A stretch of DNA of 64,000 nucleotides from Alectoria sarmentosa (GCA_009733775.1 WOGZ01000056.1:62001-126000); one strand, 5' to 3'. Shown: positions 34,817 to 47,913, counted from the first letter of the stretch. Numbers and translations are program-made. Notes: generated by a model not told the origin, from the sequence alone.

Positions 34817-35088
34817 AGCTTTCATAATTTATAATTTATACGATAAATAAAAATTTTAATAATTTTATCAGTCTTTTTTTTGTTGAATTTTCTCAGCTCG
34901 ATTTGCCTTTTTCAAGATTTTAACAGTTTTATCACAAACTGATTCTTTTATTACAGTAAAAGATTTGCGTATTTAATTCACGATCATTTATTCTTTTTTT
35001 TAAATAATCGTTTCGAATAACATTTTACGTGCTCGTTTAATTACAGTTTTTTTATAAATAATTTTAAAATCTCTACATATTCAACTTT
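34817..35088. repeat. A+T-rich islet, probable RIP-eroded repeat fragment
   Basis: About 270 bp that are abruptly A+T-rich, bounded by normal-composition DNA on both sides (CCGCGAGCTTAGC before; GGGTGCTACAG after). It has long T and A runs and few C or G, much as in the tract beyond 56.56 kb. No target duplication found. Best read as a fragment of a RIP-mutated repeat, such as a solo LTR. Confidence 0.6.
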
Positions 35089-35509
35089 TTGGGTGCTACA
35101 GTACAAAAATGTATGGGGGGTGGCAGCGACGAAAAATGCCAAGACATTCCAACTGGCTAGATGTCGATGGAACATATCTTGTCCGTAGAATTGCTTTAAA
35201 CAGGACTTTGCCGAGCAGAATCTCGAGGAGACAGGGATGAAGCAAATACGAAGACATCAAGACCAGTTCCAGACCGTTGTGATATAGAGCCATTTTCTGT
35301 TCTTCAAAACTCGCAGGGTGGAATGCGGATGCGAGACTGAATCAGGTCAAGCCCTGCTCCGTAGTGTAGATGCCATCCGACAAAGTGCACGACGGAAACA
35401 GCAAAACTACCCTCCCCCTTTCACCGACTATGATGGCTTTAGGCTACCAAGCGAGCGCCTGAAATGCTGAATATGGCACATGTAAAGTCCAAGCATTGCC
35501 AGCGTGGTT
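35089..35509. other. Upstream region of TRS130
   Basis: No coding sequence. Presumed promoter of the gene that starts at 35510. Confidence 0.5.
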
Positions 35510-38500
35510 ATGGAGCAGTCTTCCACTTCGAGCAATGTCACAGGTATGAAGTACCTACCTACCTCGCCGATCAAGCGTTCAAGCATTAGCTCTTCCCACA
35601 ACAGAGATTCGAGGCTGACTCCTGTTCTGCAACAGTGGAATACGCGGACCCATCTGGTACATACCCCTCCCTAAGCCCTGAGCTTCGCCATCGATTACCT
35701 CTGCGCCATCTCCACTGGAAATCGACATCACGCCCCGTTCGAACCATCGACTCTCTCCACGTCACGCTCATTGCGGACGGAGAACCGCTCGATGCCAGCG
35801 ACAACGGGTCAGCACCCAAGGGCGAGAGTCCGCGGAAAGAGAGAAGGCACCAGATCCCTGGCTTACGACAAACGCCATATCTGAAAATATTTCTGTTGCA
35901 ATGCAGTGATGTTGATGCCTACAGGGCGAGTTCGAGGAAGCTGCTACGAGATTGGGTCAAAGATCACACTCCACCATCTCAAAGCAGTACCTCGCTCAAC
36001 AAACAAGAGAATCATGATGCTTTCGAATGGCTCATTGTTCACGTGGTTCCATCATCCGCAGACGGAGATACGTCCAGACCCTCCACTTTTGCCAGGACCG
36101 AGTCAGAAAAAAGGATAAGCTCTTCAAGATGGTCTTCGCGTGGCTCGTCTAGTGTCATCGAAAAGATGCGTGCGGATTTCAATGGAACATCCAAAAACGT
36201 CGTGGATCGTGTTGCTCAAGTCCAGGTGGCAGAGCGTCTAGAAGAAGACTCGGGTCGGGCTCCGCTACGGACACAAGATGACAAAAATGGCTGGGAAGAC
36301 TTGATTTCGAAAATGAAATCTCTGATACTTGCGTCTTTTGACCTGAGAGTGAACCAATATGAGGAAGATATTAGGGAAAAGGAACTACAAAGGAACCTTC
36401 CAGGCTGGAATTTCAATACATTCTTCGTTCTGAAAGAAGGCCTGGCTAGAGGCTTCGAAAGTGTCGGATTGACAGAGGACGCTTTGACTGGCTATCACGA
36501 GCTTGCTGCTGGCCTGAATGCAGTCGTGAATGGTCAAAGAGGAGGGGACCCTGCTAATCAGCAAGCAGCCCTTTTCAGCGACTATACAGAGGATCTGGTT
36601 GAGGCGTTCAAGCAGGCGGAACGATGCAGTCAAAGCACTGAAACATTGTGGCAGCAGAAGCCGCAGGTTGTTGATCTAGGTGCCTGCATTTTAAATACAG
36701 ATAGGAAGCCCTTCCGAGATCTGATCCTTGCGAATAAAATCTCCTCTTTTGACTTCCAAACTTACCTCTTTGCTCGTCAAGTGTCCCTTCTGTTGCGTCT
36801 AGCAGACGTGACTGTTCAAAGCTACCCTCCCATAATTGGCACGATCTTTGAAGGTGGTCGCGACATACATCCTGACTTCGGAACCCGATTCTTGAAGCCC
36901 AGTGGCGAAGATCGAGAAGATCTTCTCACACTTGCCGAAGTGGCTCAAAGAGCGTCCAGTTTCATCGCCTCCGTCGCCATAATCATTCGGAACGACATCA
37001 GGGCTGGAATATACCCAGTAGACGACGGCCGAAATGGCAACGATGATTCCTCATATGTTGTGAATGAAAAAATTGTCGAAAACCTGGTGGCGTCTTGGGT
37101 GTTCTCTGCAAGCAAGCTCATCCTGGAAGCAACATCGGCAAATTCACTACCTCGTCAGCTTTATCCTCTTTTACGTCAACTCAAGTCCTCGGTAAACTCA
37201 AACATTGAGGACAATGAAGTTGGAGTGGGACCTATTGTTGATCCTTTCCATCGTAAGGGTCTACCTGACAGAACAAGCTCACTGCAAGCTCATGTTTCCG
37301 TGGTGTCACAACCGCCTGTTCAGGAGAGCTTTCCCTCAGTGATCTCGTTGGATGCCGTAAGACTGCTGCCACCTGCTACCTCTCATCCTGGTGCTCAAGA
37401 ATTGGCCTCGCAGCGAGGAGACTTGCTTGCTTTGGCCAGACGAGCTCTTAGTGATCTTGGACGTCAAAATCTTAATCGGCAAGGAGGTATAGCTGATATA
37501 GGCCTGGTATCTGGTGCTGAAGAGGCAGAGATGCAAGAAGTGAAGCTGAAAGACAACCCAGAGCAGACAGGAAAACCGCTTGAGATATTCCCAGACAATG
37601 CACCAGCTCCAAAAACCGATGGGGTATGCAACAAGGCTTTATTTTCGGCTTTGCGGTCGGGGAATGACTTCTACCAGGCATTTGAGGTATGTCAAGCACA
37701 AAAGTGGTGTAGTTGGCAAGGCGCTGATGTACCTTCTTCCAGGAACTGACTATATCATCGCTAGCGAGCTATGTCATCGGTGGAAGAACTAAAGCTGCCG
37801 AAGGATTGACCGTGGACCTCGCAATTACACGATTGTAAGAGTCTCTATCTAGGCCCTCTGCAACACATCTAATTGATAATAGCCTGCTCGAAGACTACGG
37901 GGTGGCGGCAGCTTATTTTCGTCAATTGGCCCCGTTCTACGCGAAAGATGAATGGTCGGACTTGGAACTGCTCACGCTTGACTTGTACGCCCAGTGTCTT
38001 CATCGTTTGGCGCGAAATGAGGAATATGTCCGCATTGGATTGAAAATACTGGCCAAGACGATTCGAAACAATACTGCCTTCAGACAGCAGGCACAAGTTG
38101 ACCTGGTGAAGCCTAAAACCATTCGACAGTCTCCACAAAGTGCGACGGTCAGTCTTAGTAGTATCTTAGGAGCCTCGAAATTGCTGAAAGAACAAATTCC
38201 GCTACCAATGGATATTTACTTCGACCGCATCGACATGGGAACGTATGTGCGCCATTCGCCTGATGACGATTCCTTTCAATTTCCACTCGTACTGAGGAGT
38301 CTTTTACTGGACAGCTTCCTAGCCGAGTCAGTGCGGGTGCAAATCGTCAGCGTAGAAGAGGATCAGCGCTCTGAGCTCTGGCTCCATGCCAATGGCCAAA
38401 AGATCGAGCCCGGTACGTCTAGCATATGGCTCAGGTCAAACGTGAGTCAATTTCGGTCAACTCCCAATGTTATGGTCGCTCACAACGCATATAGACGATG

Positions 38501-40303
38501 TTTCCAGCCTGGTATGTCTTGAATCAGGTCACAATTCTTTCTAGAAATATCCTCTTTGTTCACAATCTTTCTCCGCCGTCCGACGGCCCCCCCTTGGCAA
38601 GATCCAGATACTCCGCACTGTCTGAACTCACCAATCGACGACGTCTGTTGCTCTGGCCCCGGTCCAGAAGTCTTGAAGCTCGGGTGTCTCATTCAGGAAA
38701 AGTTCATCTCGAGCGATCAAAGTCAATCATCGTGAAAATATCCAGCGGCTGGAATGAGATCCTCCAAGGTAGGCTATCACTTCGAGCTGCCTCTGCAGGG
38801 CTTCGACTTCATACCGCCCAGGCGGAACTGCGGAACGCCAAAGTCGTTATTTTAAACCAGTCACAACCCGGCAGTATCTCATTCGGTCGCGTTCATTCAA
38901 ATCACACTGCCTATATCGATGTCCCCTACAGCCTCGAGAGTGACCTGAAAGAGATAATTGTGCGTGCTGAGGTCACTTACGCTACCGAACGGGGTGAATT
39001 CGTTTACGCTTGCGGTTCGAAAACCTCGACTGTTCTTCCAATAACTATCAACGTTCGAGATACCTTCAAGAAAAGCGCCCTCTTCTCCACATTTACCGTT
39101 GGCACTGCCAATTCGATACCTGTCAAAATACTGAGATGCACCGTTGAGGGGAACCAAGACTTCAGCGCCACTCCGCAAATCTTAGGCTGCGGCGAGCATG
39201 ATGTCTTCGCTCGCCAGCCACTTGCTTTGGTCTCAAGAATACGGCGCACGTTGCGGGGGGAGCGTGACCTGGATGCCAATCAGACTACACAGAAGAAGTT
39301 GTTTCTTCACCTCGAGTATCGCTCTCTCGATCAAGAGATCCTTACAGTAATTGAAACCGTCTACTCAAAGGCTCTCGCTGATACGCCTTTGCAAGAGTTA
39401 TCGCGCCTCTTATTGCCTGTTTTGCTTACGACTTTACAGTCGAGATTTTCAACTCAACAGCTCGAGATGGCTGGCCTTCTCCATGAGATTGACCTCGGTG
39501 CTTTTGAAGATTACAGCTGGGGCTCTTCCGTACTAGCTGGCCTTGCACCAGATCTTTGCGAGGAGGTCGCTAGATGGCTGAGAAATTGGCACGATGTTCG
39601 CGTATCTTACATCTTCCATCTCAACATCACTAATTTTGCCACAGGATCATCGAACGATCTCATTCAAGAATATTGACCGACCGTCGCCAACGCAAAAGCT
39701 TACGGTTCCATTCGATATACCTCATGTACAAATTTTACATACAGTGCAGATGCATCCCCTGCATGACCATGCAGCCCCACTTTTACAGACAGGGTTTCTC
39801 GCCATTGGATCAGCCTTGCCTCTAAAAATGGCCATCCGTCACACGCGCAAGTGGTGGGATGGTGATGCGCGGTCAAGATATGAGGGCACACCCTTGGACT
39901 TCAGGTATGAAGTCCATGCTCTCTCCGATGATTGGACAATCGGGGGACAGAGGAAAGGTCACTTCAGTGCAAAAGTAAGCCATCAAGGTGATCTTTGACC
40001 CCTCGTCACTCACAGCTATGATAGGCAGGTGAAAGTTTAAGCTTTACAATTTTCCTCTTGCCACAACGTATAGGGCACTTGAACTTTCCTTCCGTCGACA
40101 TACAACCCTCACCTTCGCCCCGCATTTCACACCAGGCCGATGATCCAGACGACTTGGCAAACCCATCGATTTCTTGTGAGACGGATTACCAACATCAATC
40201 CGAAGCGATCCTGGTTGTCTCTGATCTTATCAGCACAACTGTTAGCATCGATCCGAGTAGCACAGTAGGTGGGGCGTGGCTCGTCGAGTCGAAGAGTAGA
40301 TGA
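35510..40303 (+). CDS. TRS130: TRAPPII complex subunit Trs130/TRAPPC10
   Basis: Seven exons: 35510-35543, 35636-37686, 37743-37834, 37883-38441, 38495-39601, 39645-39974 and 40025-40303, giving 1483 aa. The 34-nt first exon (MEQSSTSSNVT) joins to VEYADPSGTYPSLSPELRHRLPL. N-terminal landmarks are LRHLHWKS, RPVRTIDSLHV, and YLKIFLLQCSDVDAYRAS plus DAFEWLIVHVV, typical of the TRAPPC10/Trs130 N-terminus. The helical middle includes DLEEDIREKELQRN-like stretches and SALRSGNDFYQAFEELT. The C-terminal half is beta-rich (immunoglobulin-like), for example LHEIDLGAFEDYSW. TRAPPII is the exchange-factor complex for Ypt31/32 (Rab11) at the late Golgi. All seven exons are needed to maintain frame. Length is in the usual range for filamentous fungi and longer than the yeast protein. 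Confidence 0.93.
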
Positions 40304-41727
40304 TTTCGCGACAATCTTTTCCCCTTGAGATTACGGACATAACATGAATGCTAGCCTGTCGGATAAAGCAGACAGCTTGTGGCGAAGAGCTGGGGATTCG
40401 AAGCCAGTATCCGAGCGGTTGCTTTATTTCGTCAAGACCAAAGATTGCCATATGGGTTAAATGATTGACAGGCACACGTCCAGAGTCTGGTTTCGTTGCA
40501 ATTGACGCTGGGGCTCCTTTTGACTCCATTGTTTCGCCAGTAATAGCCTCGGAGACGGAAAGTCCATGGACTGTGTCAACGGAACGATGAGCTGATTGTT
40601 CAATGGTCACAGACGGTGCGTGGCAAAGATCACATGCTCCTACTCAAGAGGGTCAGACCCATTAAGACTTCGGGCAGGGAGCATGGGGCTTGAGGGACGC
40701 ATCGGGGCTAGAGAATGGAAGCAGCAGATACCATTTGGTTCGTACAAGGAGAGGAGGCATGAGGCAGTGTTATGTATGCGGTAACAACAGGATGCTGTCC
40801 GTTAGTCAGACAGGTAGCTAGGCTTCAAGTCGCCCAGTGGAAGGCTTGCGACCGGGTCAAGTTAGAAAAATGGGTCAGAAGTCATGAATGGAGGGAAAAT
40901 TTTGCCAGCAGACAACTTCAACGTGTCGAGAAAAGTGGCAGGTGAAGAGGTAAGATACGAAGCACCAAAGCATCGATAAGTGTACTCCAACCGTGGCCAA
41001 CTCGTGTTCATGGATGACATGTTTTCCAGTGGATGAGGCTCGAAGATGGACAAGAAAAGGTAAAAATCCCAGCTCGTGAGGGGTGTTATTGGGTGGTCTA
41101 CTTTAACCACGGTGTTACAATATACTCTATATATCAACTCGTTGCCACCGATCTCAGATCTTAGTTATGTAGGCCCAAGAGCAAAATGATGAGAGACTGA
41201 GACCGGCCGATTGGCTTAAGACGCCACACTTGTGCTTAAGCGTAAAATTAGTGCGCGTCAGCGTCAGCCCCTGCATCTTAGCTCCTCCCAACACTTTCAT
41301 TAGCGATGCATCTTCAACAACACCCTTGTATTGTAACAAGATGCAAACTGTGACTATCGTAGCACCGAGGTTATAACTTATAAGTTGGGACACTGCTGGT
41401 TAGCTTGCTCTTTTGGATCTTTTGGATGGGTGAAGCAGGCAGCTTGTAGACATGTACGGGTCAGGTCTTGATGTGGGCAGCTGGGCTTCCCCCACGCACA
41501 ATCTTTAATAACCCCAAGGTACAGTAAGCAATTGTTGAATTGTGGATTTTATATGGGGAGATACAAGGTAGTCGTAGGTTCGGTAAGCATTGTTAGAAGC
41601 ACGTAATCAATTGAACGAACTTAACTTATTGACTTGACTATTATTATTACAGTACTGTAATGAATTTGATGGATTTCATCGTCAACACTTGTCTCGCCGC
41701 TACTAGCGCCTCGACGAGCTTTCTTAC
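40304..41727. other. Intergenic, upstream of the desaturase
   Basis: No gene seen. A box-B-like GCTTCGAATCCCC occurs on the minus strand near 40394-40406, but no tRNA fold could be drawn. Confidence 0.5.
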
Positions 41728-41773
41728 TAGGTAAGGTACCTTACCTAACTTACCTCCTACCGTACCTAGGTAC
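41728..41773. promoter_or_regulatory. Perfect palindromes in the desaturase promoter
   Basis: An 18-bp perfect palindrome, AGGTAAGGTACCTTACCT (41729-41746, extendable by one base on each side), is followed by a second, GTACCTAGGTAC (41762-41773). They lie about 290-335 bp upstream of the desaturase ATG. Dyad symmetry of this kind suits a dimeric regulator, but I cannot name one. Similar AGGTA/TACCT strings occur near 24910-24945 and 5175-5190. Confidence 0.45.
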
Positions 41774-41806
41774 TGGGAGTAAAATTGATTATTGAACAAA
41801 GATCAT

Positions 41807-41936
41807 TCCTTCACTTCTTCTTTTCCTCCTCCTCCTCCTCCTCCTTTCTCCTCACCCTCACCGCCTTCTTCTCCTCCTCCTCCTGCTCCTCCTCCTCCTT
41901 CTTTTTCTTCTTCGTCTTCGTCTTCTTCTCCTCCGT
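41807..41936 (+). promoter_or_regulatory. Pyrimidine-rich 5' leader of the desaturase gene
   Basis: About 130 bases almost wholly C and T on the plus strand, mostly CTC and CTT triplets. Long CT tracts just upstream of or in the 5' UTR are common in highly expressed fungal genes. An in-frame ATG at 41792 would translate it as Pro/Ser, so I prefer the ATG at 42065. Confidence 0.6.
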
Positions 41937-42064
41937 ACCCTAACCTTCAGTCACTTTCCCTGTGCTATCACAGTTGCAACATCTTTGTCAAGCCGCCTCA
42001 AAACAATATCTACCCCCAGACTTCTCCCTTTCGGACACGCATTGAACCCGCCAAATCCTCCAGC

Positions 42065-43636
42065 ATGTCAAGTACAGCATTCTCACGCAAAACTGTCTTG
42101 CAGACTCCGGTCGTAGAGTCTCTATCCTCATCCTCCTCTAATTCCATTCTAGAGACTCCTGACCACACACCCTCTCAATCCCAATCCTCAACGTCCCTAT
42201 CTTCACTCGCTTCAGACAGTGAGCCGGACGGTCAAAAAACAGCTCGAGGCTTGGTCAACAACAAACAGTCTAGCAGTTTGGTCGACACGAAACTGTCTGG
42301 CGAATTCGTCAATTCGGATGCGCAATTTGGGAAGTTGGTCGATACCCATGGCAATGAATTCCAAGTTCCCGAGTTCACCATCAACGATGTTCGTAATGCT
42401 ATACCCAAGCACTGCTTCGAGCGCTCGGCGGCCCGAGGCTTGATGTATGTTGCTAGAGACATCTTCTCCCTTGCGACCACCTTCGCCCTCTTTCACACAT
42501 TGTGGACTCCGGCCAACGTTCCTTCGAACAACGTCCGTGCAGCTGGATGGGCCCTCTATACTTTCATTCAGGGATGCTTTGGTACCGGTCTGTGGGTTAT
42601 GGCCCATGAATGTGGCCACCAGTCCTTCTCTCCCTCCAAGACGCTCAACGACACTGTCGGCTTCATCTGCCACTCGGCACTCTTGGTTCCATACTTCTCT
42701 TGGAAGATCTCTCATGGCAAGCACCACAAGGCGACCGGACACATCGATCGTGACATGGTGTTTGTCCCGAAGACTCGCGATGAATATGCGTCAAAGATTG
42801 GAAGGGCTGTCCATGATTTAGCTGAGCTTGCCGAGGAGACTCCAATCGTTACTGCTGGCCTTCTCATTGGTCAGCAGCTCATGGGCTGGATCTTGTACCT
42901 CTCCATCAACGTCACTGGTCACAATAGTCATACCCGTCAGAAAGAAGGTCGTGGTCATGGAAAGCAAAACGGCTGGGGTGGTAAGGTCAACCACTTTGAT
43001 CCCTCGAGCCCTTTATATGAGGCCAAGGACAGCAAGTTGATTCTTGCGAGCGATTTGGGCCTGGCTTTTGTAGCCGGAATCCTTTTCTGGATTGGCAAGA
43101 ACTTTGGCTGGGCGAACTTGGCCGTGTGGTATTTCATACCATATCTATGGGTCAACCACTGGCTGGGTAAGTAGTTGTCCCTCAAAATCCCGATCTGACC
43201 ACTGTTAACACCTACTGTAGTTGCAATCACCTATCTTCAGCATACCGATCCTTCCCTCCCTCATTACGAGAACGCAGCTTGGAATTTCACTCGCGGCGCT
43301 GCTGCAACCGTTGACCGTGAATTCGGCTTCATCGGTCGGACCCTGATGCACGGTATTGTAGAGACACACGTCCTTCACCACTTTGTTTCCACCATCCCGT
43401 TCTACAACGCCGACGAGGCTTCCGAAGCCATTAAGCCAATTCTAGGTCATCACTACCGCTCCAACGTTGAAGGCGGTCCCTGGGGGTTCATCAAGGCTAT
43501 GTGGTCGAATGCTCGAAGTTGCCAGTGGGTCGAGCCCACCGAGGGTGCTGAAGGACTCGGCAAGAACGTCCTGTTCTTCCGCAACCACAATGGCATTGGT
43601 CCCCGACCTGCAAAGTTGATTCCACTCGAATCCTGA
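42065..43636 (+). CDS. FAD2: Δ12 fatty acid (oleate) desaturase
   Basis: Two exons, 42065-43166 and 43221-43636, 505 aa. I use the ATG at 42065 (MSSTAFSRKTVLQ), because the upstream ATG at 41792 would translate a pyrimidine tract. Residues 1-90 are Ser-rich and cytosolic. The three histidine boxes of membrane desaturases are present: HECGH (181-185), HGKHH (217-221) and HVLHH (417-421), flanked by hydrophobic membrane spans (for example FSLATTFALF and AGWALYTFIQGCF; LGLAFVAGILFWIG before the third box). The QHTDPSLPHY string and the C-terminus RNHNGIGP are typical of fungal Δ12 enzymes such as Aspergillus OdeA. The enzyme sits in the ER and converts oleoyl to linoleoyl chains. The Δ12/Δ15 split cannot be settled by motif alone; Δ12 is preferred. 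The 54-nt intron lies between the second and third boxes. Confidence 0.93.
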
Positions 43637-45376
43637 AGGAAGGGCAATCACAAGCTATCCTTACGAGTGACGAGTCCACGCAGCGATACCAAAGAGCAAC
43701 GTTTGTACATCGACAACGTTTCGTACATACCTGTTTATCTTCTTTGGCATCCGCTTTCAACCTTCGGAATATCTATAACGAAGCTCCTTCTCATGCTTGC
43801 CCACAGTGAATGGATAAAAAAGCGTATAGTTTGTCGCGATGGTGGCCCTATGCCATGCTATTTCCTAAGTACCACCTCGAAAACCTCAGCTGTTCAGGAA
43901 ATTCTACGAGTCTCCGGCTTCGATAGTCTTGGTGAAAGCCGCCTATCAGCACGACAGTAGCACGCTGTTCTCTTTTCAATGAGCGAACTGTCGTGAAACG
44001 ATGCTCATCATTCGCTCCCTCGTGGGCATCGTCGCGCGATAGACGCATACTGAAGCACTTCACGCATCGTCGTTCTTTAGATCGTTGAGTATCCCCCATA
44101 GACAGCATGTAATGAAGACTATTTAATGCTACCGAACATTACAATGTGAAGGAGACCAGGAGCAAGGGGGTGTGGTGTTGGATGTATAGTACATGTTTTC
44201 CAGGTGCTTTCCCCACCGTGCACTGCGGCTGGTGACGGATACGAAATGTGGGGTGCCGGACGCTTGTGGTCTGTGCGATCCCCATGCAATCCTCCTATTC
44301 TTCGGACGAGACGCATCTTCCAGTCAATCATCTTTGAAACGTTTCTGATAAGTACTTAGCCATAGTTCAGCTGATTCGCATACTACAAGACACTGGAACA
44401 AGAAGATCAGGCCCTCGCAGATGGAAGCCATGTGAAAGTTCCATCAATGCAGGCTCCGAACCTAAGCATCTCGTCAAGCAAAACTATGCTATATTATATG
44501 GAATGACCATTGCACCTCCCAACTTTACTACCAAATCTATGTAGATATGGCCAAGTCCTCATGACCAGACATGCCCTGCCTAAATTGGCTTCGTCCTGCT
44601 GAACGCTTGGACTTTGATGCTCGGGGATTCTGATTCATCATCTCTTGCTGTGCTCGAGTAGGAAGGATCACGGCGACTATCAAGTCATCTTCCACGGCGA
44701 ACAGGAAAATGAATGTGCAATTACAGTAGGGTCTGCTTCTCAATTCTGTTTGGACAAACGCATTCCTATATTCCTATGTCAATGACCCTATGGCACAGGA
44801 CGGAACTTATAGCATCCATAGGGACCCGCCACGCAAATGTCCCAAGCATACCGTTGCGACAGTCAAGCAGCGCCTCGCAAGGTTAATATCCAAAGCAAAA
44901 CCCATTGCATCCGCTCACAAGTTCAAAGAAATATCAAAGACATGACAATCGTGCCACTGCCACCCACAAGTGGTAATACGAAAATCCTTATGGAGGGAAT
45001 GATATTGATACCGGCCGTAGGCAAGATGCCAGGTCGTGAAAGCAGGAGGCGAAAACAAGGCGTACTTTTATACCGTTGCTGAAGCAGAAGAGGGAATGAC
45101 CAAGGTGCCGCCCAGTAATGGCCAGGAAGTAGATTGTAGCCTACGCTCGCGACAGGTGATTGGACGAGTGCTCAGGTATGGAAGTCCAGGCGTAGCAAAT
45201 GAAGTATATGCAGCGGGTAAACGAATTTTGGTGATCTATCTGCGCCACCGCGCGTGCCATCAAAAGGTACAGGATGGAGCAAGCCCGCACTGCTGAACAG
45301 CAAAGCTTGAACTCCAGGGCGAACTTTGTATCCCATAGAGTGTTATGGCTTCAATTTAGAGAGGCAATAGCCGAGT
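43637..45376. other. Convergent spacer between FAD2 and veA
   Basis: 1.7 kb with no supported gene. A short minus-strand frame around 44743-44537 (NAFVQTELRSRPYCNCTFIF, then VEDDLIVAV) looks like the end of an NTF2/SnoaL-type domain, and could be a gene remnant. I could not find upstream exons. Confidence 0.4.
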
Positions 45377-47391
45377 TCAGCGATAATTACGACGTCTATT
45401 ACCAAAGATTAGTGTATTTATCGGCGGGTTTGGAGAGTGCACTGCTGACCCGGATGGATTGATTGGATCTGGGCACTTCTTCGTCTGATGCGAGCCATCC
45501 GCGCGTTTGTAGACCAGCAAGTTTTGTGACCTCATCATAGCTATTTCACTGTATATATCCTCTAATTCGCCAGTATCTGTCTCAATCTGCTCACGGTCTC
45601 GGCCTTGATCAGCACCACTGGGGCGCATGCCAGAGTGCAGTGGTTGATCCATATGGCTTTCGCTGAAAACTTTGCCGTAACCTCGTTTCCCCAAGCGTGC
45701 CGACATCGGATCCGCGCTTGGTGGGTGATTTGTGGTGTAGGAGGGATATGCAGACGAGGCGGGTGAAGGCACGATTTGTCTTTGAATACTGTTCAGCGGT
45801 GATTGCGGTTCGTATTTTGGCTCTATTGCTCCCTGTTGATAGGTATGGTCCATCTTGAGCGGGGGTAGCGATGTTGGCGGTAGTCCATACCCATTTATAG
45901 CGTTGATGGGAGTGGTAGTCCTAGACCCAGGCTGCTGATGCTGAACGCAGTACGCTTGCTGTAACGCAGTATGGTTGTTGACATATGTACCCATTGTATG
46001 TGGAGGCAACGACTGATGATTGAGGGCCATTCCTGCGGACGCTCTTCTATTATCCGTTACCGGCCGGTAGTCTGTAGTGTCAGAATAGATAGGGGACTGG
46101 GCGTAAGAAGGAAGCTGTGGCGGTGGGGGGTGATAATTATAATTTTGTGGAGTTGACATCTGGCGGGCGTGATAGCTGGCAGGAAATTGAAAATTGGGAC
46201 TGTTCCCAACGTATGACTGCGGCGTAGGAGGTTGTTGGGGTAGTGGGAAGGTCGGAGTTGCATATTGAGGAGTCGTGGATCCACCAAAATTCAAGTGAGA
46301 GCTGTAGGAAGTGGCAGACTGAACTTGAGTTGGAGCTGGAGGTGGAGGCGGCTGCTGATAGTTGGAATTGGTATAAGGGGCTGGTGGAAAGTAGCCTCCT
46401 CCAGCTGGGTCTTGCATTGATGGCCGACGACCTGTACTGTAAGGTGTCTGCGGATCCATGCTCCCATTGCTAATTGAGCGCGGTCGATCTGGTGCTTGAT
46501 GTGGAGTGGGGTAATGCTCGGATTGCGTATATGAGTTGTCATCTTCATACTCCTGGTAGCCGTCATTGGTTTTGTCCCGGCGTCTCATGCGCACGTCACG
46601 GCGGATGCGGACTCGGCAGCCCTGCTCAGCAACAGTACGGCTGAGCGGCGTACTCTCTGATAACCCAGGGAACTTCTTTGCGCTGTATACCGCGAAGGGT
46701 ATCGACTTGACCTCCAAGCGGAAGTGTACATGCGCACGTGGTGCCATGGGATTGCTACTCAGGAGTTTGTCTTTTGATTTTGGACTGCCGCCCGGTGGTT
46801 CAACATCCGCGTCCTTGTCTTCCTTGAGCTCCTCGAACAGGCTGAAGCTCAATCGGTACAACCCTTCATGGCGCACAGACAGATCTGGGAAGATAAAATA
46901 TCCCGCTGGATTCGGGCGATCAAGATATGCCATGCCAGCCACAGGCGATCCTGTCAAGACAGGGAAGGTTGGTGGTGCTACCGGCAATCTGCCTTTGGCA
47001 ATCGGGCGAGCATTCTCCAATGTCGTGAAGAGGAAGAAGTTGGCGTTATGGGAAAAGGTAACATCGGTTCTGTTGTCGCGCTCCCCCTCGAAGATCTTTA
47101 GCTCTACAACCGGCGGCGGATCCACAGGGCGACGATCCGCAGAGGCTTGGACGAGGTCAGTAGAGACTGGGTGGAAAGTAGGAATTGGCGGTACACACAT
47201 TTCGCCCCAGATCCACATGCCCTGGCCCTTTCCGGCTGTTGAATGACTTTGATTTCTGCGCCATGTTAACAGTGAGAATAGGAGACGGGATAGAACGAGG
47301 ATTCACCGTATGTAAGTTCCCTGCCGTCTTTCGTGATCCTATTTATTGAAGCCTCCGTCTCATTCTTTACTGGTAAGATTGCCGTAGTCAT
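45377..47391 (-). CDS. veA: Velvet-family regulator VeA
   Basis: Three exons, 47391-47307, 47255-47199 and 47145-45377, 636 aa. Exon 1 starts MTTAILPVKNETEASINRIT; exon 2 gives IKVIQQPERARACGSGAK; exon 3 continues SSADRRPVDPPPVVELKIF. These are the hallmarks of the velvet domain (about residues 12-240, ending VAEQGCRVRIRRDVRMRRRDK, which also looks like a nuclear localisation patch). The 57-nt second exon is easily missed but is required for the domain. The rest is Pro/Gln/Tyr-rich and disordered, with a conserved C-terminal GKRGYGKVFSESHMDQ block and YKRADGSHQTKKCPDP. VeA forms the VelB-VeA-LaeA complex linking light, sexual development and secondary metabolism. The start codon faces a 4-kb gene-free region. 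Confidence 0.95.
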
Positions 47392-47913
47392 GGTCCCGCT
47401 CATCAGGGCACACTTGGCGAATCCTTTGGAATACTCTGCTTATGTCGACGCACTATAGATCCAATGGCCGGTAGCAAGACGGTATTCCACCTGTGAGCTT
47501 GTCTTGTATGGCCGAGGTCAGTAGCCGGTGGTCGAAAGGAAGAGGTTGACGCCGGGTGCAGTGAGATCCAAGGATCCGGTTCTTGGGTCGCTGGCAGCCG
47601 GCCGACAGGATTGCGGGAATATTTGTCGAGCTGAGACAGCGGAAGCGGAGACTGAGCCTCGGGAAATGCCAAGGATGTCACAGTCACTTTTATGTGGAAG
47701 GGAAAAATGGGTTTGCTGAGAATTTGGTAGAACGTGGTAAAATGAGGTAAAATGGGGTCAAAGTAGTCGTTGAAACGTTGAAACTTTGAAACGTGCGGTT
47801 CTTGGTGGATTGGTGAATTGGTGGTGGAGAAGTGACGGTGTCAAATAATAGGTAAAAATAAATGTAGGTTGTATTATTTATTATTATGATTGTGATTTTA
47901 TCATGAGGATTGT

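Noticed and set aside
40380..40410. Box-B-like GCTTCGAATCCCC on the minus strand, possible tRNA
   Set aside because: No box A at the right distance and no acceptor or anticodon stem could be drawn.
41792..42064. Upstream ATG that would extend the desaturase by 91 residues
   Set aside because: The extension translates a CT-rich leader into Pro/Ser low complexity not expected in the family; the ATG at 42065 gives a normal length.
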